This document shows positions 61,085 through 61,416 of a DNA stretch of 61,416 bases, in pieces. The notes beneath the pieces are model-generated. The model did not search any database. It was not told the DNA's origin and saw nothing but the letters and a program-made list of their open reading frames with translations. A program made the position numbers and the translations under genes. Positions within the stretch are counted from its first letter, which is position 1, and each line of letters begins with the position of its first letter. Source of the DNA: Pseudobutyrivibrio ruminis AD2017 (GTDB lineage: Bacteria > Bacillota > Clostridia > Lachnospirales > Lachnospiraceae). Where the stretch lies: the NCBI RefSeq assembly GCF_000424305.1, contig NZ_AUJQ01000011.1, forward strand, positions 1 through 61,416, given 5' to 3'.

Positions 61085-61416
61085 CAGAGTGTAGACAAAG
61101 TGTCGCGGCTTTCGTCGCGACCTTTTCTTTTTAATAAGGAGGAACTGGAGTCAGCGGACTCCAGTTCTTTCATTTTTAGGCTAACTAAAAGCTGAGAAAT
61201 CCTTGATTTTCCAAGCTTTCTCACCTCTTTTTTGGTATAATAAATGTATCAAAACAAGGGGTTAGAATAATGATTACAGAACAAAATGAGAAGGCTAGAA
61301 AGCAGATTGAATTTGTATGTACTGATGACTTGGTTCCCCAGGATCATCTTCTAAGAATCATAGATAAAGCCATTGATTGGTCTTTTATTTATGATTTAGT
61401 CAGAGATAAATATTCT
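61085..61416 (+). mobile_element. Second IS1182-like copy, cut by the window edge
   Basis: CAGAGTGTAGACAAAG at 61085-61100 is identical to the left end at 2-17. The two insulating hairpins (61102-61121, 61142-61167) and the transposase start are conserved. Several base differences (for example in both hairpins and at silent codon positions) show that it is a separate, older copy. Orientation is the same as that of copy 1. Confidence 0.92.
61270..61416 (+). CDS. IS1182-family transposase, N-terminal part only (window edge)
   Basis: The first 49 codons match the transposase at 188-1606. The differences seen are synonymous, as in the codons for the Asp-Asp-Leu-Val-Pro-Gln stretch, so the protein has been kept under selection or the copies are fairly recent. 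The ribosome-binding site is identical. The rest lies outside the window. Confidence 0.9.
   Translation, partial: MITEQNEKARKQIEFVCTDDLVPQDHLLRIIDKAIDWSFIYDLVRDKYS

Noticed and set aside
2-61416. The whole window as a composite transposon between the two IS copies
   Set aside because: The copies differ at many silent positions and in their hairpins, each is docked at its own hairpin, and the content is ordinary chromosomal genes. The direct orientation could permit deletion by recombination, but joint transposition is not supported.

Overview
The window looks like chromosome of an anaerobic, low-GC, motile Lachnospiraceae bacterium of the Butyrivibrio/Pseudobutyrivibrio type. This is inferred from gene content: xylulose-5-phosphate/fructose-6-phosphate phosphoketolase, YesMN-type sugar regulation, a GH127 locus, a short SufBC pair, an ECF folate transporter under a THF riboswitch, and a double-Cache chemoreceptor. 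Genus is not proven. Nearly all genes lie on the minus strand.

Layout. (1) 2-1705: a complete IS1182-like insertion sequence; a second, diverged copy in the same orientation starts at 61085 and runs off the end. (2) 1736-6926: small TSCPD and YARHG proteins, an operon of AlaX-like editing protein, L-asparaginase, an unknown protein and a HAD phosphatase, and divergent ylmH. (3) 6928-13045: nadE and a five-gene envelope acylation cassette (PH-domain protein, acyltransferase-3, MBOAT, DHHW/AlgJ-like and SGNH proteins). (4) 13135-16594: GntR/YtrA-type repressor, ABC ATPase, two permeases and a CPBP protease, with a clear operator. (5) 16684-21522: MoxR, DUF58, transglutaminase and a P-loop kinase. 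(6) 21670-25809: phosphohexomutase, a six-unit 52-bp palindromic repeat array, folC, and folT under a THF riboswitch. (7) 25897-41548: sugar locus with histidine kinase, response regulator, two paralogous binding proteins, two permeases, GH127 and a 1983-residue wall-anchored protein. (8) 41636-50660: phosphoketolase with a 27-bp operator-like palindrome, mtnN and luxS separated by nested inverted-repeat elements, a DJ-1 protein, a chemoreceptor, a small unknown protein and sufCB. (9) 50854-55175: an XRE-TPR regulator overlapping an MFS exporter, a second six-unit palindrome array with 52-53 bp period, and an AgcS symporter. (10) 55339-61073: alpha-galactosidase with divergent AraC regulator, an amino acid permease and a PHP phosphatase whose terminator stem abuts the second IS.

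How the genes work together. The kinase/regulator pair with a dedicated lipoprotein probably senses an arabinofuranoside-containing glycan or its oligosaccharides. The surface protein would bind or process the glycan outside, the ABC importer takes up oligosaccharides and GH127 trims them inside. Pentoses can then pass through phosphoketolase. MtnN and LuxS are consecutive steps of the activated methyl cycle. FolT and FolC import and polyglutamylate folate under riboswitch control.

The most unusual content is non-coding: two palindrome arrays with unrelated sequence but the same six-copy, about 52-bp geometry; nested palindromic elements between luxS and mtnN; insertion sequences docked at the foot of terminator-like hairpins; and several leaders in which the ribosome-binding site lies in the 3' arm of a hairpin.
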